NCBI GenBank assembly: GCA_021234155.1
Contig: JAJEKV010000053.1
Coordinates: 8,715,107-8,779,106 of the forward strand
Origin: Isoetes taiwanensis
Lineage: Eukaryota > Streptophyta > Lycopodiopsida > Isoetales > Isoetaceae
Reading direction: 5' to 3'
Length of the DNA: 64,000 bases
In this document: piece by piece, positions 10,954 through 20,367 of the stretch
Numbering within the stretch: the first letter of the stretch is position 1
How the letters are laid out: each line of letters opens with the position of its first letter
Notes under the pieces: generated by a model
Database searches by the model: none
Told to the model about the DNA's origin: nothing
What the model saw: the letters and a program-made list of their open reading frames with translations, nothing else
Program-made: the position numbers and the translations under genes

Positions 10954-11832
10954 AAATCCCCAAAAGTACGGGTCTTTGATTTGAATGGTGTGCTATGTAG
11001 AATGTTACCTAAAGCAACGGTTGAAAAGTCATGGTATGCGCAACAACCATTTGGGGCAAAAGTATGCTGGTGGGTATCAAAAAAACGCGGCCCCAGCACT
11101 TAGATCAGCACCCTGGATGTACTATTCTATCATAGTATTCCACTTGTTATTAATTGGAGTTGTTGCATATTTCTATTGATTACCTAATTACCATGTGCTA
11201 GTACCAGTAACACCTTAAACAAGCTGCCATATGGGGTGCTATATGAGTGCTGTCAGCATGTGTCCGGACGCCTGCTTTTGATACCCACCAGCATACTTTT
11301 GCCCTTTGAGACACGTACCAAATATGTTTACCCGTGCCCTTATCTGAAGGAGATGTTGGACCAGGCCTTCAGTCTGTTTCGTTGTGCAATTTGGTCATCT
11401 ATGGAGCATAGAAATATACAGGGTGTTTTGAAAGTAGTGCCTGAGCTAAATAGAAATTGGGCATCCATCTGGGATCAAAGCAAATGTGCTTCATTCACAA
11501 ACCCTAAAGAACCGACAGGTAAAAAGATATTTGTGAAATGCTTGCGCAACATGATGGATGCCCTAGGTGTTGAGGATAAGGAAGGCATGATCATTGTGGA
11601 TGATGACGCTCTAAAGTGTTGCTTCAATCAGTCACAGTCATTGAATCCGCCATCCTATCATCCTGAAGATTTTGACAAAGATGACTTCCTGCTTCGTTTT
11701 GTTAGTGTCTTGCATGAAATAGCTTCAGGAAAAACGGTCGAAGAGATACAAACACTATACCCGCAACTTGATCGGACAGCGGAAATTGCTAGGGACCTTG
11801 AGAAAATCGTTCTAGAAAGGGAACTTTTTTGA
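10954..11832 (+). pseudogene. FCP1/HAD-phosphatase-like gene split by a MITE
   Basis: After an acceptor-like CTTATAG (ends 10953) the frame reads KSPKVRVFDLNGVLC, the start of an FCP1-type HAD domain. It runs to 11053, is interrupted by a 251-bp insert (11054-11304), and resumes in the same frame after one 4-bp target copy with a block like KYVYPCPYLKEMLD. It continues with FRCAIWSSMEHRNIQGVL, then an IIVDDDALKCCFNQSQS block typical of the second half of FCP1 domains, and ends at TGA 11830. FCP1 enzymes dephosphorylate the RNA polymerase II C-terminal domain and need a DxDx(T/V) motif. Here it is DLNG, so the second catalytic Asp is Asn and activity is doubtful. No N-terminal exon or ATG is evident nearby. 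It is on the same strand as the ParB-like gene, 140 bp downstream. Confidence 0.7.
11054..11304 (+). mobile_element. MITE, 251 bp, copy 1, with TTTG target duplication
   Basis: Perfect terminal inverted repeats of 29 bp beginning GGGCAAAAGTATGCTGGTGG. TTTG flanks both sides (11050-11053 and 11305-11308). The inside has no coding frame. It interrupts the FCP1-like frame, which is uninterrupted once the insert and one TTTG are ignored. Same length as the copy at 20437-20687, in opposite orientation, with about eight differences by eye. A 4-bp duplication is unusual for common plant MITE families (TA, TAA, 8-10 bp). Confidence 0.9.
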
Positions 11833-12094
11833 TATATATGTATACAGGAAATACACTTTCCAAAAAGTTTTGAATATGAAATATACTTTACACCAACCTC
11901 ATTCGAATATATATTGTGTTCTTATATCGGCATTATTGGTTCTGTGTACGTGTTGTTTTTTTATATTATGTGTATAGTTTGCTATACTTGCAATAATTTG
12001 TATGTATATACCGTCAATAATTTAGCTGTGTATAAATAGGTATGCATGAAATTGGCGAACCATCGGCTTCGGCCTCCGCCTTCTGCTTGTTATT
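11833..12094. other. AT-rich spacer
   Basis: T/A-rich with TATATATGTATAC-type words, plausible as the 3' flank of the FCP1-like gene and 5' flank of the small ORF that follows. No site is specific enough to call. Confidence 0.4.
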
Positions 12095-12319
12095 ATGGCA
12101 CATTCTATTACCTGCAAGATGAACCATGCGGACCTCTGCAGGTGCCGCGAGCTAGAAATAGAACTTCAGGACTGGCTTGATGTCGTTGCTATGAATCCCG
12201 TCCGCTTCTATCCTGATCCCTTTGATGTTGTAATCCATCTTATATGGAATCCAGAGCATGGTTTGTTCATGATCGACAGGATTCTCAGCACCGCGCCTGT
12301 CGACGATGAATCGGATTAG
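12095..12319 (+). CDS. Hypothetical 74-aa protein
   Basis: An ATG-started frame with a cysteine-containing head (CKMNHADLCRCRELEIE), a middle QDWLDVVAMNPVRFYPDPFD and an acidic end (STAPVDDESD). I do not recognise it. It follows the FCP1-like gene on the same strand and is followed by another palindromic site at 12365, as are the other genes in this cluster. That context and the lack of internal stops are the only support. It could be a chance frame or a 3' exon. Confidence 0.35.
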   Translation: MAHSITCKMNHADLCRCRELEIELQDWLDVVAMNPVRFYPDPFDVVIHLIWNPEHGLFMIDRILSTAPVDDESD

Positions 12320-12364
12320 TTTTTTAAGTTTATGTTCCATTACAATGCGTTATTTATGCCAAGA

Positions 12365-12385
12365 AAATCGCACCACGCGCGATTT
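12365..12385. repeat. Last palindromic site of the cluster
   Basis: AAATCGCACCACGCGCGATTT, one arm altered. A half-site (GGCGCGATTTTGG) lies at about 12667, just before the chromovirus fragment begins. No copies were noticed downstream of it, so the cluster probably ends here. The rest of 12320-12702 is AT-rich without a gene. Confidence 0.65.
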
Positions 12386-12702
12386 GAACCACACAAATCT
12401 CTGTTTTGTAGCAACTTGCTTGTCGTTATTTATTTGTAAAGCACTAGAATTTCAATGTATAAATTTCGTTGTCGTCCGTGATGGTACGAACTAATAAGCA
12501 ATTTCCTACTTTTTATAATGCCAACATTCTGTCATAATATGGGTCATTTGCATCGAATATTTGAATGCCTTTGCATTTCAACACAAAATGCATCTTCCTA
12601 GCCCGAAAATGAACTCAGTGCAAAAGTTTGGTTAGTTCAATATAATGGTCAATAAAAGGCTTATACGGCGCGATTTTGGAATAGACACAAAATTCAATTT
12701 AA

Positions 12703-14506
12703 TTGAATGATGGTTGTATGCACTCCCGGAAGATGAACGACGCCGAAACGCGCTACCTGACACATGATCAAGAGTTGCTTGCAGTTGTCAGAGCACTAAG
12801 AATTTGGAGGTACTACCTGTTGGGGAGGAAGTTCCAGTTGGACACAGACCATCAGAGCCTCCAATACGTGTTCACGCAACCACATCTCAACCTGAGGCAG
12901 CGAAGGTGGATGGAGTTCCTCGAAGAATATGACTTTGATATAGTTTATAAGCCGGGGAAGCTTAATGTGGTAGCAGATGTGCTTTCAAGGCATCCTCTGA
13001 CAACAAGAGTCCACTGCAATGCAATCTCGATGCTCACCAGCGACTTCGGAAAGAAGATCGAAGAAACCTTGCCGACAGATGCAGACTTCAAGGAAGTGTG
13101 GGCGAGCTTGTGCAAGGAGGCAAGAACAGATAAGGAGAGGGAGACCTTCAAGAATTTTAAGAAGGAAGGTACAAGTTGTGTGTGCCGGAATCATCAGGAG
13201 TGAGGAAGTTGATTCTCCACGACACCCACAACAGCCCAATAGCTGGCCACGCAGGATTTATGAAGACATATTTCAAAGTGCGCAGCAGTTATTATTGGCC
13301 AGGGATGAAGAAGCAGATAGCTCGCTACATCAAAGAGTGTCAGTTGTGTCAGCAGACGAAGGCAGAGCTGCTTCGAATTCCAGGAGCATTGGAACCATTA
13401 GCGGTGCCGAACGCTAAGTGGGAAGTCATCAGTATGGACTTCATAACAAGGCTCCCGAGGACAGCAAGAGGAAAAGATGCCCTGATGGTTGTGGTCGACA
13501 AGCTGTCGAAGATGGCACACTTTGTGCCTTGCAGGACCACCGACACAGCCTTAGATACAGCGGCTCTCTTCACCAAGGAAATCTTCAGGCTCCATGGCAT
13601 GCCGAGAGAGATCATCTCCGACAGAGACCCGAAGTTCATGAGCACCTTTTGGCAGGATCTTTTTGCGACGATCCAGACGAAGCTGTCCATGAGCACGGCC
13701 TATCATCCTCAGACGGATGGGCAAACAGAACGGACCAACAGAATATTGGAAGATATGCTAAGAAACTATGTCTGGAACAAGCAGAGTAAGTGGGAAGATT
13801 ACATTCACGGTTGAGTTCGCTTATAATAGCAACAAGCAGGAATCATCCCAGATGTCGTCGTTCATGATCAACTACGGCTACCAATGTCTAACTCCAGACA
13901 CTTGGCACACTGTGTCAAAGATAGAGGTTTCGCAGTAAATGTTGGCCGACATGCAGCAACTGGTAGAAGAGGTCCGAGGGTATCTTCTTGCAGCAAGGAG
14001 TCGACAAAAGAGCGTCGCCGATAATCACCGAACGGTCAGAGAGTTCCAGGTTGGCTCAAGATCAAAGTGAAGCAGGCAAAGCTCCGCATCGGAAATTGTA
14101 AGAAGCTTGCTCCAAGGTGGGCTGGCCCTTTCAGAATAGCCAAGAGAGTAGGTAACCAATCCTACAAGTTAAAGCTGCCAGCACACTTGAAAATTCATAA
14201 AGTCTTCCACGTGAGTTTGTTGAAGAAGCATATTCCAAATCTAGAAGAAGTCTTGGACATGCCAACGTTGTTGGAAATGACAGAAGAGCAGATAGTCCCA
14301 GACTTGATCCTTGATAAGGCCATCAAGAAGACAAGGAGATCAGAGTTTCTCTAATATTTGGTCAAGTGGAAACACTTGCCGGTGGAAGACACGACATGGG
14401 TACTTAAGAAGGACCTGATAAGGCAGTACCCACAGTTCATGGAGCAATGGGACGGCAAGGTCATCTCCGAAGTAATCGGCTCAGACATGTTGATTCTTGT
14501 TTAGAT
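12703..14506 (+). pseudogene. Ty3/gypsy chromovirus pol: RNase H, integrase, chromodomain
   Basis: Starts abruptly inside the RNase H domain ([46 protein letters not shown]). Integrase follows, with an H2C2 zinc domain (HDTHNSPIAGH ... CQLCQQTK), core residues in SMDFITRLP, IISDRDPKF and YHPQTDGQTERTN, then the conserved WAGPF and HVSLLKKH blocks and a C-terminal chromodomain (YLVKWKHLPVEDTTW). Protease, reverse transcriptase and gag are missing at the 5' side. Stops and shifts at about 13165-13200, 13812, 13936, 14055 and 14352 make it dead. Related to the minus-strand copy at 22.9-26.5 kb. The element copies itself through RNA; the chromodomain steers integration toward heterochromatin in this clade. 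Confidence 0.93.
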
Positions 14507-15180
14507 TAATTTCATATGTAGTTAAGATTAATTTACGCATGCAACCTATGCTAGGTATGGGTTGCATGCGTAATTACCGATGATGGGACCACTACGGTGA
14601 TCTCTAGGACGTGGTGTAATGTCATTGTAGACATGACCGCGGTTTTGCTTGGATTAGTTGGAAAGATAGATTAAAAAGTCTACTTCCGTCTCACGGAAGT
14701 AGATGACCTCGAGAGATAAGAGGCCATTCAGGCATGCATTGATAGGAAAGCACCTCTACTCAATGCCTACTATGGGAAGGACGCCACCCTTCACGCCAAG
14801 GGCAACTAAAGTTGTAGGCATGAGTGTCGTCAGGCATTATAGGGCGCTCCACGGCCACGATGGAAGAAGCATCCTCTTCCTACGCCGGGAGATTAGTCAT
14901 GCATCCATTTAGTTAATTAGATGGGTGGTTACCTTATAACCATAATTCTATTAATAATTAAAATGGTACTAACGTAGTGTCGACCTGCAGGCCAATAGAA
15001 CGCTCCGGAGGGCAAGGAGGTCGAGCTACGAAGACTTGCAACACAATTTTTGTTGGAATGTGTTGCAAGGAATGAAGAGTACCTCAAAGGATAATTGTAT
15101 ATGAAATTGTTGAATTTTGATAAACTTAAATGTTGTATCAAGTGAGGCTAATAACTAGCATCATTTCAAGGTGGGGAGAA
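14507..15180 (+). other. Untranslated part of the chromovirus with stem-loop and PPT
   Basis: No gene. Holds a stem-loop at 14533-14572 (TTACGCATGCAACC pairing with GGGTTGCATGCGTAA) and a block around 14590-14640 (GATCTCTAGGACGTGGTG) that recurs in both other copies (about 22840-22890 and 55415-55460). The polypurine tract AAGGTGGGGAGAA lies at 15168-15180, directly before the LTR. Confidence 0.75.
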
Positions 15181-16338
15181 TGTGACGTTCCAGCACAGTA
15201 TACGGTCTCAGGACATATACTGTACTGCCTCGTCACGCGTATATACCATCCCGATTGACGTGTACGCCGACGTGTAGCCAAGCAAGTAGCACCCTAGGGG
15301 GCAACTTGCAAGGGTGTACACATTTATTCATGTGTACACTTTAGCCCACTTAATTAATATAGGCAAGTGGGCCACACCCATTTATCCCACATGCTCAAGG
15401 GTTAATGGAAACCCTAGCCCTAACTTATAGTCTATATAAGGCATATGAAACCCTAACTTTCCATTTTTGTTTATAGCCTTCTAGAGCTCCGTTTTGCTTG
15501 CTCCAAGAGCCAATCTTGACTCTCGAAGTCTGTCTGAGCAGCCTAGCTCATCAGCTTCCCTTTCTAGCTTCATCTTCAAGCAGTTCTGCAGCATGGACGC
15601 GTTCAGACCAGGAGGAGCAAGCCAGGGATCATGTATTTTGCCAATTCAATAGTCTAATCCGCCTCCCAGACATAGAGTAAGTAGGTTTAGCCTATTGCCC
15701 ATAGCAGCCATCTAAACCTCTAGATATCAAGCTATAACTAAAGAACCTAACTCTGTGATTTAGATTAAATCTTATTCTTTAGTTCTTCTATGATATGTAT
15801 GTGATGATGATCTATGTGGAATCATTGTATTGGGAAGGGAGGTAGAGGCCTTAAAAGCCTGGTAGTTTGATGCTCCTAGCTAGCCCACTTTAATGCACTA
15901 TTAAATTCGGCCTGTGTACAAGAGCCACACCTGGTTGTGGGCAGAGGGGCCAGACTGGCTTACAAGGAGGTTCATGTCCTGACTCATGATCAAGTCCCTC
16001 TGGTAGTAAAGCCTATCGGGGACTACAGTGCACTAGACCTAATGCTCTGCCACTGCGTGCGTGGGTTCGACACTCTTGGGATGGTGTTCACCTTCCATGG
16101 AGTTCAGTTGAATACGGGCAGTGGCCCTCTAGTCACCTTGAGTCAGCATGCCAACCTCTGGTGGGAGCAATCCCTATCTGCCCCATCGTAACTGGGGAGA
16201 TGCAACCCAGGAGTAGCTCCTTTGGCTATGCATCCGGCGGGCTACAGTTAGGTCCCAAGACTTTTCAACCTACTCTGCAAAGTGTGCACAGAAGGGGCGG
16301 ATGGAGTGGACTACCCTAAGCCATGTTCTTATGCCAGG
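15181..16338 (+). repeat. 3' LTR of the plus-strand chromovirus, truncated
   Basis: Begins TGTGACGTTCCAGCAC right after the polypurine tract. Matches, in opposite orientation, the LTR at 20368-22125. The match stops near 16338 (CATGTTCTTATGCC), so the last few hundred bases, including the GGGGACGTCACA end, are missing. Confidence 0.85.
15433..15440 (+). promoter_or_regulatory. Probable LTR TATA box
   Basis: TATATAAG within CTATATAAGGCATATGAAACCC, about 250 bp into the LTR. Position and context suit the U3/R promoter of a gypsy element. Inference only. Confidence 0.5.
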
Positions 16339-17387
16339 GTTAAAGCATGGTATAGTGTCTCAATATGTTACTTTTGCAACATGAAATAATAGATCCAAAA
16401 TAGTGGGAATTTTAGTCCAAAAATAGCTCCAAGAACTCGAATGAACTCGAATGGCGAGAATGACGGAATTTTGGGGGGAACTCGTTTCAAGCACCCGAGA
16501 GCTTAGCCACCGCATCTCCAGAACCAGATGTTCACACACAGACGCCTCCATCAAGAACACAATTTGGGGGCTTGCAATTATGGCGTCAATTAAACAGTTA
16601 CAACAGGATTTCGAATTTTTCAAGGACGAATTTGCACTGCATGTATTGACAGGGTGACAGGGAAGCTACCATTTGAAGATTCGAAGTTATTGAGTAAGAT
16701 TGGTTATGCAACATAGACTATTACAATTTTTTCTTTAGCCTTGGCATTCGATTTGCTTCACCCCTTTATTCTAGCTTTGGTGGAACCTTTTAAATCCACT
16801 CTTTGGAGTCGGATTTGTGAAGACCTGAGAGAATTTTTTGGTTCCCAGATAAGATAAATTTTAGATATGAGCAGCAAAGCCATCTAACTGTGGCCAAGAA
16901 TTTCATAATGAAACTTTTCAAAGGTTGAGCATACCAAATTTAAGCCTTTGTTTCAATTCTGCATTTAAACATGCAATATGAAAGAAGTGGCTGCCATTTA
17001 GAATAAATTTGTTTTTTTTACAGAATTCTTATTAAAGAAAGCATTGTTGATTACAGCATTATTAAAGTCTCAACGCATGTATATGCAAATGGTTGTGTGT
17101 TTCTTGTTATTTGCTTTAGCAGGCTTTGCTTTTTATTGAAGCTAACAGGTAAGTGCACATTTGCAGGAAGTTTTGCACATTTGTATGCCTGCAAAGCTTG
17201 CATTTGTATCATTTTTTGCAGCAACTTGTGGCCCTAATATTAGTCAATGACTTGCTACATATCAAAGAAACAGTAATGATGCGACATAAAAGAGTTTAGA
17301 ACACTCATTTTCCCAAAGAAGTCTTTCTGCTTTATTATTATAGTCAGTTTGTGGTTTGTAATTGTGCTTTTCATTTTTTATTTTCAG
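16339..17387 (+). other. Stretch with one weak coding fragment
   Basis: A frame at 16451-16657 starts MARMTEFWGELVSSTREL and looks protein-like but matches no family I know. The rest is T-rich and intron-like, ending in TTTTCAG at 17387, a good acceptor for the following exon. Confidence 0.35.
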
Positions 17388-19200
17388 GTTTATGGAAGAA
17401 GATAAGCAGAACATGACCGACAAAGAGAGAGGGATCACCTATAAGGATTTGTATAAATCTGAGGAGAAGGTCGATGACATTGAGATGCGGAAGATGTGAG
17501 GTGAGAAAGTGAAGGGTAGAGCTTGTTACAGATACAAGCTTCTACAAGAGAAAAGAAAAAAGGAGTTCATGGATCTATACAAGAAAATATTCAACAGAGA
17601 TAAAGTTTTAGGGGGTCAGGTTCCAGGTGCTTTAGCGATGGCTTTTGTGTTACATTGCAATGGGCAGACGGTAGATTGGCTTAGCTTTTATGAGCATGCA
17701 TCTTCAGCCTCAAGAACTAAAAGAATGAGTAATAGTGCTGAACATGTCGTTACAATTGATGAAGAGGAGGAGAATGGCGTACCTAAAGTCATATATCGTC
17801 TCCAAGAGCACCAGCTCCTATGTAACATCTAACACTAAGCGGGAGAGCAACTTCCAGCAACAATCCACAAGGTAATTTAGATGTATCTTTCTTGTTTGAT
17901 GAGTGTATAGATAAGTTGGCGGTTTGCCATAGTTCATAGTTTTGTAATGCGTGTCGTTTGCATATGTTTAAATTTACATTTGTTTATTCCCGAGCTTCGT
18001 GTTCATGTTAGTTACATTTGACATTTGAGTGGTAGTGTTAGTTTTAGTTAGTGCGAGTCTTTATTTTTAGTTAGTGTTAGAAGTTGTTTATATATGATAA
18101 TAGTTGCAAAGGGCGGTTGGAACTGGTGGAGTTCTAGTTTGGTGTTCAATTTGCAACTTTGGCAGTTGCAGTTCGAGTTGAAACTACTTTGAGTTACAGT
18201 TCGAATGTCAGTTGCAGGTGTAGTGTCATTTGCGATTCGAGTTGCAACTCTTGTTGGAGTTATAGTTGAATGTCGATTTGCGGATGTAGTTCTGATTCGA
18301 ATGTTTTTGTTGGTAGTAGTTGCAGTTGGTGGTAGTTTCAGTTTGTTTTTAGTTTCAGTTAGCTATTAGTTGCAGTTTGAACTCAAACAATGCTCATTTG
18401 TTGTTGCAGTTTGTATATACAATTTTGTCTAATTAGATGCATGTTACAGCAATGTCAACAGGATTGAAAAAATGGATTTCAGGGATAGAAGATAAGATTA
18501 GCAGATTGGCATTGGAAAGCCAGTCAATGAATGACAGGTGCAATGTCTTAACTGACAAAATCAAAGGCCTTGGCAGTAAACAAGCACACTTTGAGGGTGA
18601 CATTGGCATATATGAAGCATTAATTGCAACCTTACCCACTATAGCAAGGGTTGGCATTGAGGCTGTCATTGACCTACAGAAAAGAGAACTTTGAGATCAC
18701 ACACTGTCATAAAGGATGCAAGTAAGCGACTGTTACTTTCAGAAATTTCTAGGGATGGCACATTGGATGAGCTGAAAAAGATGAAATCTTGTCTTAAAAA
18801 AATGTTACTTGCTAGACAAACTATGAGTCAGTCATTTGATTTGGATCCTCCGCTGCCACAAGGAGCAATAGTTATGAGTAATACGAAGGATAGTATTCAA
18901 TTGAGCGAAGCGTGCCCATTTTGTCTGGATCATTGAAAGCCGGATGGCATGCTTCTACCTACCATTGTTGCAGAATGCATGCATGCGTATCATCTCCCTT
19001 GTTGTCTTGTGCATTTCGGGGTAGTTGAACATTATCACTCTTTTGCCTCATTTTCTTTTAACTATTTAACCATGTATGTCTCGCGTGTATAGTGTATCGG
19101 AAGAATCTTTGCGAGATCCATTGTGAGCACAAGATATCAATGACATGGATATCTCTACTTGGTCCGAAGCGGACGAAAAAGAGTGCAAATGAACACAATG
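17388..19200 (+). pseudogene. Coiled-coil / RING-like zinc-finger gene, broken
   Basis: Exon one begins after TTTTCAG (17387) and reads FMEEDKQNMTDKERG, a charged helical part and ALAMAFVLHCNGQTVDWLSF, to a donor near 17870 (ACAAG|GTAATT). A second exon starts at AATTAG|ATG (18437) with a coiled-coil-like stretch (SRLALESQSMNDRCNVLTD), shifts frame near 18690, and continues to SEACPFCLDH. After an in-frame TGA at 18934 the frame goes on with DGMLLPTIVAECMHAYHLPC, then CLVHFG. The spacing CPFC ... C-x-H-x2-H-x2-C resembles a RING-like zinc finger. It lies just upstream of, and on the same strand as, an FCP1-like fragment, so the two may have been one gene or one element. I do not know the family; function is unassigned. 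Confidence 0.4.
18100..18420. repeat. Degenerate GTTGCAGTT repeat in an intron
   Basis: Words such as AGTTGCAGTTCGAGTTG, AGTTTCAGTT and TGGTAGTTGCAG recur many times between the two exons. No fixed period. Confidence 0.55.
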
Positions 19201-20160
19201 ATAGAGTCTTGTGATGGTTGGTTGTACATTTATGATAAGTTTGAAATGATCATACCTTATATTGAGGAATGTTTATGCATGTGGGGCAGAAAGGAATGGA
19301 GGATTTGCAATGGCTGCCTTTACTCCAACATCCATGTCCTCTGCCAAGGAAAACAAAATTTCTTTGCCAAGGCGTTTGAGTCTTTGCTTTGATTTGTTGA
19401 AGAAGAACACAAAAGGCGGCGTTAGTCATTCTTGAAAATAATGTCAAAGAAGGTAATGTCTTCTTTGTATGAGTTGAGGTTATATGCATGTTTAAAATGA
19501 CATGCGAGGTTATGACGATAGGTGCGAGGTTATGAAATTATTCTGCGAGGTCTTGATCCGCATGTCGCGGTTAAAAAAGTTTTAGGCGATATTAAGAGTG
19601 AAGCATATTTTGAAGTTGAGAATGACATTTATCTTGAAGAGCGCGAAGATTTGGCCACAATGTCACTTCCACCGGGTAGCTTATAGAAAAATGGAAAGGT
19701 CAATAAGTGAATTCTTAGTCCTTACAATATTTAAAGTGTTTGCGGATAAAGAACATGTCTTGGGAGAGGCCATATCATGGACAAGAACTAAGTGATCTTG
19801 CATCATCACCTAGTATGAAAAGCAAAGTTGATCACAGTCCATGTAAGGAGAAAAGAGGGACTAACGGGCCTTAAGCGATCAATTTGAGAAGAAGAATGTT
19901 GAGTACCCTGTGAAAAAGAATTATGCGTTGAAGGGGCGAGTATAGGCAGCCCGAAACAAATAAGTCAATCCTTGAGATCGAGGAGTCATATTCACACAGT
20001 AACTTAGCAATTCCATCTCTTAACTTCCACTTAGATACGTGTTTTTAACATTTAAATTCTACGGGAAGTACAAGAGAGCGGTGGCTACTATAAAGAATAG
20101 TAAGCGTGGCGGTGACATACATAGCGATCCCTCTATGTTCTTGAATCAACAAAGCGGCTT
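19201..20160. other. Stretch without a supportable gene
   Basis: Short frames in 19159-19795 are interrupted and match nothing I know. It may be further decayed exon/intron sequence of the RING-like/FCP1-like gene: a frame before 20160 reads NSKRGGDIHSDPS. Confidence 0.35.
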
Positions 20161-20164
20161 AAAG

Positions 20165-20367
20165 CGCCTATGAAGCTTTTAATTTTTGAGTTTGAAGGAG
20201 TTTTGTGCAAAATTTGTTTGAGAAAGGGGAACTATTGCCCGGCTGACCTTCAAGATGGTGCGAGAGGCAAAGCATATCAATCTCACAAAGATATTGGTTT
20301 TGCGTCCAAGAGCATTGGAGTTTTTGGAATGGTGCGTGGAGCACTTCAGGATTGCTATCTGGACAAC
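20165..20367 (+). pseudogene. Second FCP1/HAD-like fragment, cut by an LTR element
   Basis: The frame APMKLLIFEFEGVLCK is the start of an FCP1-like domain. After a frameshift near 20250 it goes on with ILVLRPRALEFLEWC and EHFRIAIWTT, equivalent to the CPYLKEMLD...AIWSS block of the first copy. The catalytic DxDx(T/V) is replaced by FEFEG, so no phosphatase activity is expected. The frame stops exactly where an LTR begins (TGTGACGTCCCC at 20368). I did not find the missing C-terminal half on the far side of the insertion. It may be related to the copy at 10.95-11.8 kb by family, not by recent duplication. Confidence 0.6.
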
